The position numbers were made by a program, and so were the translations under genes. From NCBI GenBank assembly GCA_013821825.1, contig PNJK01000039.1:1-33571 (forward strand): a stretch of DNA of 33,571 nt, written 5' to 3'. The notes under the pieces are model-generated. The model searched no databases. It was given only the letters and a program-made list of their open reading frames with translations, and had not been told where the DNA came from. This DNA comes from Rhodobacter sp. Lineage in GTDB: Bacteria; Pseudomonadota; Alphaproteobacteria; Rhodobacterales; Rhodobacteraceae. How positions within the stretch are numbered: the stretch's first letter is position 1; each line of letters begins with the position of its first letter. This document shows positions 1 to 8,438 of this stretch, piece by piece.

Positions 1-932
1 TCGAGGCCGTTTTCCAGCATGGCAATCATCTTGTACCAGGTCTCGAAGATCTCGCGCCCGTAGACGCCCTTGATGGTGATCGCCTTGAAGACGATGCGGC
101 TCCAGTCCACCGGCGATTTTCCCGGCGGGATCCCCAGCATCGCGATGCGGCCACCCATGACCATGTGTTCGACCATCTGATCAAGGGCTGCCTGCGAACC
201 GGACATCTCCATCCCCACATCGAAGCCCTGGCTCATCTTCAGTGACGGAAACACCGATCGCAGATCGGTTTCCGCCACGTTCACCGGAACCACATCGGCG
301 ACATGCGCGGCAAGATCAAGCCGTGCCTGGTTGATATCGGTGATCACCACATGGCGCGCACCGACATGGCGGGCGACGGCTGCAGCCATGATGCCGATCG
401 GTCCGGCGCCGGTGATCAGGACATCCTCGCCCACCAGATCGAAGGAAAGCGCGGTGTGGACGGCATTGCCCAAGGGGTCGAGGATCGCCCCGATCTCATC
501 GTCGATCGCGTCAGGCAGGGGCACGACGTTGAAGGCGGGCAGGCGCAGGAATTCGGCGAAAGCGCCGGGTTCATTGACGCCGATGCCCCGGGTTTCGGGA
601 TCGAGGTGGAACTTCCCCGACCGGCTTTGACGGCTGGTCTTGCCGATCAGGTGGCCTTCGCCGGAACATCTTTGCCCGATGGCCAGCCCCTCGACATTGC
701 GACCGATCTCGACAATCTCACCGGCGAACTCATGACCTGTGACCAGAGGCACTGGGACAGTGCGCTTGGCCCAGTCGTCCCAGTTCCAGATATGCACATC
801 GGTGCCGCAAATACCGGTCTTCCTGATGCGGATCAGAACATCATCCGGGCCGATCTCGGGGACCGGGCGGTGCTCCATCCAAAGGCCAGGCTCGGGCTTG
901 GCTTTCACCAGGGCTTTCATTTCGTTGGTCAT
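1..932 (-). CDS. tdh: L-threonine 3-dehydrogenase, 3' end outside window
   Basis: Cytosolic zinc-type medium-chain dehydrogenase that oxidises L-threonine to 2-amino-3-ketobutyrate with NAD+. I translated the minus strand from the ATG at 930-932. The catalytic-zinc region is present (GICGTDVH near residues 40-47 and GHE at 66-68), as are the conserved [17 protein letters not shown] stretch and the NAD-binding [13 protein letters not shown]. About 310 of roughly 341-345 residues are inside the window; the C-terminus is cut off by the edge. The start codon overlaps the stop of kbl (ATGA, 929-932), so the two are translationally coupled. Oddity: the lobe that carries four structural-zinc cysteines in the E. 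coli enzyme (CGHCRNC...C) aligns without gaps but has Gly97, Ser100, Ser103 and Asp111 instead. The rest of the protein is highly conserved, so the identification is secure. Confidence 0.95.
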   Translation of the reverse strand, partial: MTNEMKALVKAKPEPGLWMEHRPVPEIGPDDVLIRIRKTGICGTDVHIWNWDDWAKRTVPVPLVTGHEFAGEIVEIGRNVEGLAIGQRCSGEGHLIGKTSRQSRSGKFHLDPETRGIGVNEPGAFAEFLRLPAFNVVPLPDAIDDEIGAILDPLGNAVHTALSFDLVGEDVLITGAGPIGIMAAAVARHVGARHVVITDINQARLDLAAHVADVVPVNVAETDLRSVFPSLKMSQGFDVGMEMSGSQAALDQMVEHMVMGGRIAMLGIPPGKSPVDWSRIVFKAITIKGVYGREIFETWYKMIAMLENGL

Positions 933-2122
933 TTCAGAACTCCGGTTGCCTTGCCCGCCGCCCGGAACGCTTCAAGCGCGAAATCAAGATCGCCGGTCGT
1001 CAGGGCCGCGTTCATCTGGGTGCGGATGCGCGCCTGCCCCTTGGGGACCACCGGAAAGAAGAAGCCCGCGACATGCACGCCCCGGGTGAAAAGCTCAGCC
1101 GCCATGGCTTGTGCCAGCTTCGCTTCGCCCAGCATGACGGGGATGATCGGGTGCTCTCCGGGCAGGATGCTGAAGCCTGAATCCGCCAACCCCGCACGCC
1201 AGTATGCGGCGTTCGATGCCAGTCTGGCGCGGAGGTCATCCGCTGCTTCCACGATGTCCAGCGCGGTCAGCGCTGCACCCACGACAGCCGGAGGCAGGGC
1301 GTTCGAGAAGAGATAGGGCCGCGCGCGCTGGCGCAGAAGGTCGATCACCGGTTGCGGCCCGGCGATATAGCCGCCAAGCGCTCCTCCCAGTGCTTTCCCC
1401 AAAGTTCCGGTCAGAAGGTCTACCTCAATCCCGGCCCTAGCCGGCGTGCCCCGGCCCTGCGGCCCGACAAAGCCGGTAGCATGGCAGTCGTCCACCATGA
1501 CCAAAGCCCCGTAACCGTCCGCGAGTGCCCGGATATCCGCAAGTTTCGCGAAATAACCGTCCATGGAAAAGACCCCATCGGTCGCGATCATGATGAAGCG
1601 GGCGCCATCGGCCCGGGCGGCCTTCAGCTGCGCTTCAAGGTCGGACATGTCGGAGTTGGCATAGCGATAGCGCCGCGCCTTGCACAATCGGATACCGTCG
1701 ATGATCGAGGCATGGTTGAGACTGTCCGAGATCACCGCATCTTCCGGCCCGAGCAGGGGCTCGAAAAGCCCGCCATTCGCATCGAAGCAAGCGGCGAAAA
1801 GGATCGAATCGTCCTGGCCGAGAAACCTGGCAAGCCGGGTCTCCAAGGTCCGGTGCAAATCCTGCGTCCCGCAGATGAAGCGCACGCTTGCCATGCCGAA
1901 ACCATGGTCGTCCATCGCGGCCTTCGCGGCAGCAACCAGACGCGGATCATTGGCAAGGCCGAGGTAATTGTTGGCGCAGAGGTTCAGCATCTGGCGCCCG
2001 CCCATCGCCACATGCGCCCCTTGCGGTCCGGTGATCAGACGCTCGCGCTTGGTAAGGCCTTCGGCATCGATCGCCGAAAGCGTAGAGGTGATCTGGTCAA
2101 GAAACGCAGCCCTGGCCGTCAT
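929..2122 (-). CDS. kbl: 2-amino-3-ketobutyrate CoA ligase (glycine C-acetyltransferase)
   Basis: PLP enzyme of the alpha-oxoamine synthase family that splits 2-amino-3-ketobutyrate with CoA into glycine and acetyl-CoA, the step after Tdh. The product is 397 residues, matching the usual 398. Visible landmarks are NNYLGLA (51-57), HASIIDG (137-143), the PLP-binding VDDCHATG (210-217) and the Schiff-base lysine in [13 protein letters not shown] (K243). I chose the ATG at 2122 rather than the longer frame to 2176 because GGAAAGGAA lies just upstream and the protein then starts where the family does. It ends in a 4-base overlap with tdh. A 148-base gap separates it from the XRE-cupin regulator upstream, and a TTGACA-like hexamer can be read near 2170 on the minus strand, so it may have its own promoter. 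Confidence 0.95.
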   Translation of the reverse strand: MTARAAFLDQITSTLSAIDAEGLTKRERLITGPQGAHVAMGGRQMLNLCANNYLGLANDPRLVAAAKAAMDDHGFGMASVRFICGTQDLHRTLETRLARFLGQDDSILFAACFDANGGLFEPLLGPEDAVISDSLNHASIIDGIRLCKARRYRYANSDMSDLEAQLKAARADGARFIMIATDGVFSMDGYFAKLADIRALADGYGALVMVDDCHATGFVGPQGRGTPARAGIEVDLLTGTLGKALGGALGGYIAGPQPVIDLLRQRARPYLFSNALPPAVVGAALTALDIVEAADDLRARLASNAAYWRAGLADSGFSILPGEHPIIPVMLGEAKLAQAMAAELFTRGVHVAGFFFPVVPKGQARIRTQMNAALTTGDLDFALEAFRAAGKATGVLK

Positions 2123-2270
2123 CGCAGATTCCTTTCCGGTTTGGCGGAATTTCGCAGATCGTTTCCGATATGTCAACTTAACGGATGGATGTCTGCTAAA
2201 GCGGATATGGACTTTCTATTCCCCAAATCTCCCGTGGGGCGCGCGGGCGGGAAACCCCGCTCCCGCAGGG

Positions 2271-2825
2271 TCAGCTGTCCTGCACGATCAAGATTGCCCG
2301 TGCCGCCCCCGAATGGGCCGCAATCTCATGCGCCCGGTCGGCTGGATAGCGCGCCACGTCGCCGGGCCCAAGCGCCTCTGCAGCTTCGCCCGAGGTGACC
2401 GAAAGCTTTCCCTCCAGGACTGTCAGATGCTCTCGGCAACCGGGGGAATGGGCGTCCGAGGTCAGTCGGGCCCCGGGGGCGAACACCAGATCGTAGACTT
2501 CGTGTGCACCAACGCTTTCCGGTCCGGAAAGGATGCGGATCGTCACGCCACCACGGTCGATCACCGGGGCCGAACCGTCCCGGATAACTTCGATACCCGG
2601 GGCAGGGCGGCCCTCCAGAAGGCCGGCGAAATCCAGTTGCAGCGCCTGGGTCAGAGCCCAAAGCGTCGCCACCGTGGGGCTCGATTCGCCGCGTTCGATC
2701 TGGCTGACCATCGACCGGCTGACGCCGGACAACTTGGCCGCGGCATCAAGGCTGAGGCCGCGCGCCTTGCGTGCCGCGCGCAAGGAAGCTGCAAGTCGGT
2801 CGTGGATGTCGGATCGGTCAGCCAT
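2271..2825 (-). CDS. XRE-family regulator with C-terminal cupin
   Basis: Predicted cytosolic transcription factor of 184 residues. Residues about 10-66 form a helix-turn-helix of the XRE/Cro type (ARGLSLDAAAKLSGVSRSMVSQIERGE, with SPTVATLWALTQAL after it). Residues about 105-180 form a small cupin barrel (FAPGARLTSDAHSPGCREHLTVLEGKL, then GPGDVARYPADRAHEI), which in this family senses a small ligand. It lies 36 bases after selO and 148 bases before kbl on the same strand. It could therefore regulate the threonine-degradation genes or itself, but that link is inferred from position only. The ligand is unknown; amino acids or related metabolites are typical for the family. The ribosome-binding site before the ATG at 2825 is weak. 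Confidence 0.88.
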   Translation of the reverse strand: MADRSDIHDRLAASLRAARKARGLSLDAAAKLSGVSRSMVSQIERGESSPTVATLWALTQALQLDFAGLLEGRPAPGIEVIRDGSAPVIDRGGVTIRILSGPESVGAHEVYDLVFAPGARLTSDAHSPGCREHLTVLEGKLSVTSGEAAEALGPGDVARYPADRAHEIAAHSGAARAILIVQDS

Positions 2826-2861
2826 GCTGCGAGAGTGACGGCGAAGCCAGAAGGCGTCAAC

Positions 2862-4268
2862 CTAGGTGCCGCAGAAGGTGACATAGGTCCCAAACCCCGA
2901 TGGGGCGGGCAGCATATAGGCCTCGCGCTCGACAAACGGGTCCTGAACGGCAGCAAGCAGGGCTTGGAACGGGGCCATATCTCCAGCTGTCGCAGCGGCC
3001 AGGGCGTCCTCGACCTGATGATTGCGCGGGATGACGGCGGGGTTGGCGGCTGCGACGCGCTGGGCAGCCCCTTCGCCCGCGCGGGCGTGCCAGCGTGGCA
3101 GCCATGCCTCCATTCCGCGAAAGTCCTCGAACAGCGGGCGAAGCGTTGCTTCGTTGGCAAGGCGTCGGAACGTCAGCGTCCAGTCGGCCCCGGCCATCGC
3201 GGTCATCAGGTCGTCGGAAAGGTCCGCGTCGCCCGGGTCTTCGCCGACCAGACCAAGCTTGCGGCGCATCACCCCGATCCATTCTGCCCGATACCGGCCG
3301 GAAATGCTTTCAAGCCTGCCGTTGGCCAGATCGACCGCCCGGTCGGGATCGGGATCGATCAGCGGCACCAGCGCCTCGGCCAGGCGAGCGATGTTCCAGC
3401 CCAGAATCACCGGCTGGTTTGCATAGGAGTATCGCCCCTGATGGTCGATCGAGGAAAAGACGGTGCCGGGGGCGTAGCCTTCCATGAAGGCGCAGGGACC
3501 ATAATCGATGGTCTCGCCGGAAATCGCCATGTTGTCGGTGTTCATCACACCATGGATGAACCCCACGCCCATCCATTCGGCGATGAGCCGGGCCTGCCGG
3601 TCAATCACCGCGTCAAGGAAGGCAAGATAGGGGTGGTCGCCGGCCGCATGATCGGGGTCATGGCGGGCAATCGCGTAATCGGCAACCGCCCGCAATTGCG
3701 CCTTGTCGCCGCGTGCCGCAAAGAACTGGAACGTGCCCACGCGCAGGTGGCTGGCGGCGATCCGGGTCAGGACCGCGCCGGGCAGCGCGGTTTCGCGCCA
3801 GACCGTGGCGCCCGTGGCCACCACGGCCAGGGACCGGGTGGTCGGGATGCCAAGGGCGGCCATCGCTTCAGAGATCAGGTACTCCCGCAGCATTGGCCCT
3901 ACCGCCGCCTTCCCGTCGCCGCCGCGCGAAAACGGCGTACGGCCCGAGCCTTTCAGCTGGATATCCAGGCGCTGACCATCCCGCCCGCTTATTTCCCCCA
4001 GAAGGTGGGCGCGGCCATCGCCAAGCTGGGGCGAAAAGCCGCCGAACTGATGCCCGGCATAGGCCTGGGCGATAGGATCGGCACCCGGGGGCAGCGACGC
4101 TCCCGAAAACCAGCTTTCCGCGTCGCCCGCGTCAAGGTCGAGGCCAAGATGTGCGGCAAGCGGTTGGTTCAGAACCAAAAGCCTGGGTGCGGGAGCCGGG
4201 TCCGGGACCACGCGCAGGTAGGTGCCCGGCAAGTCGCGAGCATAGCTGTTGTCGAAGGTCAGGGTCAT
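2862..4268 (-). CDS. selO: Protein adenylyltransferase SelO (YdiU/UPF0061)
   Basis: Pseudokinase-fold enzyme that transfers AMP from ATP to protein hydroxyl groups; the E. coli homologue AMPylates redox-related proteins. The 468-residue product (E. coli 478) begins at the ATG at 4268, supported by GAGGAG just upstream; the frame open to 4466 is only run-through and reaches into the tRNA-Pro gene. Conserved blocks visible are QFGGFSPQLGDGRA (74-87), LKGSGRTPFSR (105-115), the catalytic-loop HGVMNTDNM (239-247) and the metal-binding DYGP (255-258). The protein ends in F-C-G-T, so a cysteine sits third from the end. That is the position of selenocysteine in eukaryotic SelO, so this is the usual bacterial Cys form. 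It is followed after 36 bases by the XRE-cupin regulator on the same strand. Confidence 0.94.
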   Translation of the reverse strand: MTLTFDNSYARDLPGTYLRVVPDPAPAPRLLVLNQPLAAHLGLDLDAGDAESWFSGASLPPGADPIAQAYAGHQFGGFSPQLGDGRAHLLGEISGRDGQRLDIQLKGSGRTPFSRGGDGKAAVGPMLREYLISEAMAALGIPTTRSLAVVATGATVWRETALPGAVLTRIAASHLRVGTFQFFAARGDKAQLRAVADYAIARHDPDHAAGDHPYLAFLDAVIDRQARLIAEWMGVGFIHGVMNTDNMAISGETIDYGPCAFMEGYAPGTVFSSIDHQGRYSYANQPVILGWNIARLAEALVPLIDPDPDRAVDLANGRLESISGRYRAEWIGVMRRKLGLVGEDPGDADLSDDLMTAMAGADWTLTFRRLANEATLRPLFEDFRGMEAWLPRWHARAGEGAAQRVAAANPAVIPRNHQVEDALAAATAGDMAPFQALLAAVQDPFVEREAYMLPAPSGFGTYVTFCGT

Positions 4269-4422
4269 CACGGCTCCTCGTCGCCAGGCAAATATGCGAA
4301 ACGAGGGGCCAGTCGACAAGGGGCCAGGATAATTTGCGCGCCCGGGCCATCCGACAGCAGTGCCACGATGCCCGGACGCGGACCCCGGCACCCGGTGGCA
4401 CGCAAACCTGAAAAAGGCAAAG

Positions 4423-4499
4423 TGGTCGGGGCGGAGGGATTCGAACTCTCGACCTACGGTACCCAAAACCGTCGCGCTACCAGGCTGCGCTACGCCCCG
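4423..4499 (-). tRNA. tRNA-Pro (anticodon UGG)
   Basis: On the minus strand the 7-base acceptor arms CGGGGCG (4499-4493) and CGCCCCG (4433-4427) pair perfectly. The anticodon stem ACGGT/ACCGT encloses the loop TTTGGGT, giving anticodon TGG. The T-loop GTTCGAATCC is canonical. Discriminator A and an encoded CCA follow at 4426-4423, making 77 nt. It lies in the gap between the DUF192 gene and selO. Confidence 0.97.
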
Positions 4500-4540
4500 A
4501 CGAAGGACCCTCTAGCGGGAAACATCGGGCTTGAAAAGCC

Positions 4541-5017
4541 TTACTCTTGACAAGACCACGCTGCGAGGTCCGCCGGGACCGCAGGGTGGCGCAGTTCAGC
4601 CCCCGGAGCGATGCCCAGAGTTGCCGCAAGCCCGCCATTGATCTCCAGAACGAACACCACACCCGGCCCGCCGTCGATCGGCGTCAGGTCGCCGGGAATC
4701 GCGTTCGAATGAACCCGCGTCACCCGCCCGCTGGCGTCGGCAAAGATCATGTCCAGCGGGATAAGCGTGTTTTTCATCCAGAACTGGGCCTGACGCGGGC
4801 TTTCGTAGACGAAAAGCATCCCTGCGGCCGGATCGAGAGCCGAACGGAACATCAGCCCGCGCGACCGTTCTGCCGGATCGTCAGCCAGTTCAACGGAAAA
4901 ACTTTCGCTGCCGCCTTGCCAGCGCAGGTCGATCCTGTCCGCGGAACAGCTGGCTTGGGCATGGGCAGACCACGGCAGGGCCGCGAGAATCGCAGCAAGG
5001 GCCAGACCGGTCTTCAT
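4541..5017 (-). CDS. Secreted DUF192 family protein
   Basis: A 158-residue protein of the DUF192 family, small beta-rich proteins of unknown biochemical role that are often exported. Residues 1-20 are a signal peptide (MKTGLALAAILAALPWSAHA, with cleavage after AHA). The family core follows: ELADDPAERSRGLMFR, then GMLFVYESPRQAQFWMKNTLIPLDMIF around residues 65-92, and DLTPIDGG and VVFVLEINGG near 110-130. The start codon overlaps the stop of the cold-shock gene (ATGA, 5014-5017), implying coupled translation. The pairing of a double cold-shock protein with a DUF192 protein is one I recall from related alphaproteobacteria. The stop lies about 40 bases before the tRNA-Pro gene. Confidence 0.9.
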   Translation of the reverse strand: MKTGLALAAILAALPWSAHAQASCSADRIDLRWQGGSESFSVELADDPAERSRGLMFRSALDPAAGMLFVYESPRQAQFWMKNTLIPLDMIFADASGRVTRVHSNAIPGDLTPIDGGPGVVFVLEINGGLAATLGIAPGAELRHPAVPADLAAWSCQE

Positions 5018-5547
5018 GCCGGTTCACGCGCTGCGGCTTCCCACGACACAACTTGCACCGCCATCCGTCCGCGCTTGCCTTCGATGATGCGCAAGGCCAC
5101 AGCCTCGCCTGCGGCAAGATCGGCAAATCCCGAAACGCGCAGGACCTCGGCGTGAATGAAAATATCCGCGTTCAGGCCAAATACGTTGGCGAAACCAAAG
5201 CCCTTGCCCTTGTCGAACCACTTCACCCGGGCAGGCTCCATCGGCAAGGCAAGGATGTCGCTCCCCAGCAACTGACCGGCCTCGTCGGCAAGCGGAAAGA
5301 TCACGCCCTCAGGCGGTTGGATGCTAAGCACTTCGACCGCCTGCACCCCGCGTTGGGTCTTCTGGACACGAACGACAATGCCGGCGCCATCCGCGACCGA
5401 GCCTTGTCCGAAATTCCGTAGCACATTCGCGTGCAACAAAATGTCCACTTCTGCGTCGTCGGAAACGATGAAACCAAAGCCTTTGGTAGGATCGAACCAC
5501 TTCACGCGGCCATGCACGGATTGCATGACCTCATTTTCTTCCATCAT
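5014..5547 (-). CDS. Cold-shock protein with two CSD domains
   Basis: Nucleic-acid-binding protein of about 177 residues made of two cold-shock domains, likely an RNA chaperone in the cytosol. The first domain (about 10-75) has GRVKWFDPTKGFGFIVSDD and DILLHANVL. The second (about 105-170) has ARVKWFDKGKGFGFANVFG and DIFIHAEVL. Both keep the RNP1 (KGFGF) and RNP2 (DIxxH) motifs. I placed the start at the first of two adjacent ATGs (5547; the other is 5544), with GGGGAG upstream; the longer open frame to 5931 runs into pdxH and has no coding character. Double-domain cold-shock proteins of this size are common in Rhodobacterales. It lies 146 bases after pdxH and overlaps the DUF192 gene by 4 bases. 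Confidence 0.92.
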   Translation of the reverse strand: MMEENEVMQSVHGRVKWFDPTKGFGFIVSDDAEVDILLHANVLRNFGQGSVADGAGIVVRVQKTQRGVQAVEVLSIQPPEGVIFPLADEAGQLLGSDILALPMEPARVKWFDKGKGFGFANVFGLNADIFIHAEVLRVSGFADLAAGEAVALRIIEGKRGRMAVQVVSWEAAAREPA

Positions 5548-5693
5548 AAGCAGAGCCGTCTCCCCAGAATGAGCCCTTCGAATGCCCAAATGGGACCATT
5601 CCAGTTCCGGGTGCAAGCAAAAAACTGACCTACAGGTTGCCGAATACCGACTATTTGGTTGCCGATTGCCGCCACCCGAACGGGAAGAGCGTA

Positions 5694-6296
5694 TCAAGGG
5701 TAAAGCCGGTCCACCGACCATTCCATATCGATCGTCTGGCGGGACCAGCGAAACCGGTTGTGCAGCCGGAACGCCCCATCGGCCCAGAACTCGATTTCGA
5801 GCGGATGAATGCGGATTCCGCCCCAAAACGGCGGGCGGGGGGGATTCGGCCCCTTGGTCACGGCAACCTTCGCGGCTTCGGCCATCAGCGCCTCTCGCGA
5901 GGACAGCGGCTGCGACTGCGAAGAAGCCCATGCCCCAAGCCGCGATTTCAAAGAGCGGCTGGAAAAATACTCGTCCGCCTTTGGCCCTTCTTCCCGTTCC
6001 GTCAGGCCGCGCACCCGGATCTGACGCCGAAGCGACTTCCAGTGCAAAACGAAGGCGGCCTTTCCGGACGCTTCGATCTCTCGCCCCTTTTTGGAACCGT
6101 AGTTGGTGTAAAACACGAAAGCGTCAGCTTCGATCTCTTTCAGCAGGACCATGCGCACATTCGGCAGCCCGTCGCTGTCCACCGTTGCCAGAGCAATGGC
6201 GTTCGGGTCGTTCGGTTCGACAGGCTCGGCTTCGGCCAGCCAGCTTTGGGCAAGGGCGAAGGGGTCGGCTCCTGCGAAAATTCCGCTCCGGTCCAT
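5694..6296 (-). CDS. pdxH: Pyridoxamine 5'-phosphate oxidase
   Basis: FMN-dependent enzyme that oxidises pyridoxamine or pyridoxine 5'-phosphate to PLP, the cofactor used by Kbl and the aminotransferase in this window. The 200-residue product has the family blocks [72 protein letters not shown] and the C-terminal FRLHNRFRW followed by RLYP. I chose the ATG at 6296 (MDRSGIF) because GGGAG precedes it; a longer frame reaches 6338. It is divergent from fabI across 97 bases, which must hold both promoters. Confidence 0.94.
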   Translation of the reverse strand: MDRSGIFAGADPFALAQSWLAEAEPVEPNDPNAIALATVDSDGLPNVRMVLLKEIEADAFVFYTNYGSKKGREIEASGKAAFVLHWKSLRRQIRVRGLTEREEGPKADEYFSSRSLKSRLGAWASSQSQPLSSREALMAEAAKVAVTKGPNPPRPPFWGGIRIHPLEIEFWADGAFRLHNRFRWSRQTIDMEWSVDRLYP

Positions 6297-6393
6297 CTGG
6301 AACTCCCTGCCACGGCGGAAGGACCTGCCTTGAAGCATGGCCCCTCTTCGCCTACACGTCGAAATCGATGCAAGGGTGGGCTAGGGGTCAGGA

Positions 6394-7224
6394 ATGTCAA
6401 CCGGACTGATGCAAGGCAAGCGCGGGCTGATCATGGGCCTTGCGAACGACAAGTCCATCGCCTGGGGCATAGCCCAGGCCGTGGCGGCCCAGGGTGCCGA
6501 ACTGGCCTTTTCCTATCAGGGCGAAGCGCTGAAGAAACGGGTCGAACCGCTGGCCACCTCGCTTGGCAAGCCGATGCTCGTCGAATGCGACGTGGCAAGT
6601 GAAGACAGCATGGACGCGCTGTTTGAATGGCTGAAGGCGGAATGGGGCAGCCTGGATTTCGTTGTCCACGCCATCGGCTTTTCCGACAAGAACGAGCTTC
6701 GCGGTCGTTACGTCGACACCAGCCGGCAGAACTTCCTGATGTCGATGGATATCTCGGTCTACAGCTTCACCGCGATCGCTCAGCGCGCGGCGGCGATGAT
6801 GGGGCCGGGGGGCAGTATCCTGACGCTGACCTATTACGGCGCGGAAAAGGTCATGCCGCATTACAACGTCATGGGCCTGTGCAAGGCCGCGCTTGAGGCG
6901 TCGGTCAAGTATATCGCCGAGGATCTCGGCAAGGACGGCATCCGGGTCAACGCGATCTCGGCCGGGCCGATCAAGACCCTTGCCGCCAGCGGTATCGGCG
7001 ATTTCCGCTATATCATGCGCTGGAACGAGCTGAACTCGCCGCTCCGCCGCAACGTGACGCAGGAAGAGGTGGGCAAGGCCGCACTCTACCTTCTCTCGGA
7101 CCTTGGGTCAGGGACCACCGGCGAAAACCTGCATGTCGATGCAGGCTACCATGTCGTGGGCATGAAGGCGATCGACGCGCCCGATATCGACATCGTCACC
7201 GGCAAGAAAGAGAACGGCCAATGA
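6394..7224 (+). CDS. fabI: Enoyl-[acyl-carrier-protein] reductase (NADH), FabI type
   Basis: Catalyses the last reduction in each cycle of type II fatty-acid synthesis. The 276-residue short-chain-dehydrogenase-like protein has the FabI N-terminus GKRGLIMGLANDKSIAWGIA (8-27), the NAD site region HAIGFSD (92-98) and the catalytic Tyr-Tyr-Lys set: Y147, Y157 and K164 in TLTYYGAEKVMPHYNVMGLCK. SAGPIKTLAASGI near 190-202 is the conserved substrate-loop region. It starts at the ATG at 6394 and its stop overlaps the next start by 4 bases. It is divergent from pdxH. Confidence 0.96.
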   Translation: MSTGLMQGKRGLIMGLANDKSIAWGIAQAVAAQGAELAFSYQGEALKKRVEPLATSLGKPMLVECDVASEDSMDALFEWLKAEWGSLDFVVHAIGFSDKNELRGRYVDTSRQNFLMSMDISVYSFTAIAQRAAAMMGPGGSILTLTYYGAEKVMPHYNVMGLCKAALEASVKYIAEDLGKDGIRVNAISAGPIKTLAASGIGDFRYIMRWNELNSPLRRNVTQEEVGKAALYLLSDLGSGTTGENLHVDAGYHVVGMKAIDAPDIDIVTGKKENGQ

Positions 7225-7832
7225 CCCTTGCCGCCTTCATCGCGGTGGCCGGTCTGCTGACCATGGGGGCGATCAGCCCCGGCCCGGCGGTGCTGATGTC
7301 GGCGCGGACCGGGGTAGCCGAGGGTCTGAGGACCGGGTTCTTCCTGTCGCTCGGCATCGGCGCGGGGGCGGTCTTCTGGGCGGTGCTGGCGCTTAGCGGG
7401 TTGGCGTTGATCTTCCAGATCGCCCCGACGCTTCTCTGGGCCTTCAAGATCGCGGGCGGGGTTTACCTTGTCTGGATGGCTTACGGCATGTGGCGGCAAG
7501 CCGCCGAGCCGCTGCCGGACCTGACGGACGCGCCGCCCCGCACGGCGGCTTCGGCGTTCCGGCTCGGCCTTCTTACCCAGCTGTCAAATCCGAAACCGGC
7601 GGTCCTTCTCAGCGCCATATTCATCGGCACCGTGCCGCCCGGCACGCCGCCCTGGATGCTGGTGGCGCTTCTCACCTTTCTCTTCACCGTCGAGACCGGT
7701 TGGAACACCGTCGTCGCCCGCATCTTCTCGCTTGACCGCACCCGCCGCGTTTATACCGGGGCGAAGCCCATGATCGACCGCCTCTTTGGTGGCCTTCTGG
7801 GCGCACTCGGCCTCAAGATCGCCGCCACCTGA
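7221..7832 (+). CDS. LysE/RhtB family exporter
   Basis: Inner-membrane exporter of the LysE/RhtB superfamily, which pumps amino acids or related compounds out of the cell. The 203-residue protein shows the family N-terminus (FIAVAGLLTMGAISPGPAVLMSARTGVAEG, with the SPGP motif near 19-22) and about five or six hydrophobic segments. The SNPKPAVL motif occurs near 120. It overlaps fabI by ATGA and is followed 12 bases later by the phosphoribosyltransferase gene, so the three are probably co-transcribed. The substrate cannot be told from the sequence. Confidence 0.9.
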   Translation: MTLAAFIAVAGLLTMGAISPGPAVLMSARTGVAEGLRTGFFLSLGIGAGAVFWAVLALSGLALIFQIAPTLLWAFKIAGGVYLVWMAYGMWRQAAEPLPDLTDAPPRTAASAFRLGLLTQLSNPKPAVLLSAIFIGTVPPGTPPWMLVALLTFLFTVETGWNTVVARIFSLDRTRRVYTGAKPMIDRLFGGLLGALGLKIAAT

Positions 7833-7844
7833 AGGAGCCTGCCC

Positions 7845-8354
7845 ATGTCCGCCGACCGCCTGCCGCATGAAAAGGGATTTCACGTCAGCTGGGACCAGAT
7901 CCACCGCGATGCCCGGGCTTTGGCCTGGCGTCTGGACGGCAAGGGTCCGGGCGAAGGCGGGTCCTGGAAAGCCGTTGTCGGGATCACCCGGGGTGGGTTG
8001 GTGCCCGCCATGATCGTCAGCCGCGAGCTTGATATCCGCGTGGTCGATACGATCAGCGTCAAAAGCTACAATCATCAGGCCCAGACCGAAGCGCGGGTGA
8101 CAAAGTCGCCGCAGCCGGACCTGATGGGGGATGGCACCGGGATTCTGGTCGTGGATGATCTGGTCGATACCGGCAAGACGCTGGAACTGGTCCGCCAGCT
8201 TTACCCCAAGGCGCATTTCGCCACGGTCTATGCCAAGCCCTCGGGCAAGCCGATGGTGGACAGCTATATCACCGAGGTCAGCCAGGACACCTGGATCTTC
8301 TTTCCCTGGGACATGGCGCTGCAATATGTCCAGCCGATGCGCGGGACGGACTGA
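7845..8354 (+). CDS. gpt: Xanthine phosphoribosyltransferase
   Basis: Purine-salvage enzyme that makes XMP (and GMP) from xanthine (or guanine) and PRPP. The 169-residue type I phosphoribosyltransferase has the PRPP loop [13 protein letters not shown] (100-112), [12 protein letters not shown] (44-55) and the C-terminal [10 protein letters not shown] typical of Gpt. GAAGGAG lies ahead of the ATG. It sits between the LysE-type exporter and the aminotransferase gene. Confidence 0.93.
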   Translation: MSADRLPHEKGFHVSWDQIHRDARALAWRLDGKGPGEGGSWKAVVGITRGGLVPAMIVSRELDIRVVDTISVKSYNHQAQTEARVTKSPQPDLMGDGTGILVVDDLVDTGKTLELVRQLYPKAHFATVYAKPSGKPMVDSYITEVSQDTWIFFPWDMALQYVQPMRGTD

Positions 8355-8438
8355 CCGACCGGCGCTTGCGTTCCGCTTTGCCCCACAGTCTGCAAGGACA
8401 CCCGTCAGGGTGGTTGAGCGGCCCCGGAGGATGACCGA

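Noticed and set aside
303-1316. Long plus-strand open frame (337 residues) over tdh/kbl
   Set aside because: It is antisense to two unmistakable genes and has no domain; GC-rich DNA gives long antisense frames.
1968-4550. Plus-strand open frame of 860 residues
   Set aside because: It runs antisense through kbl, the regulator, selO and the tRNA-Pro gene; composition is that of a shadow frame.
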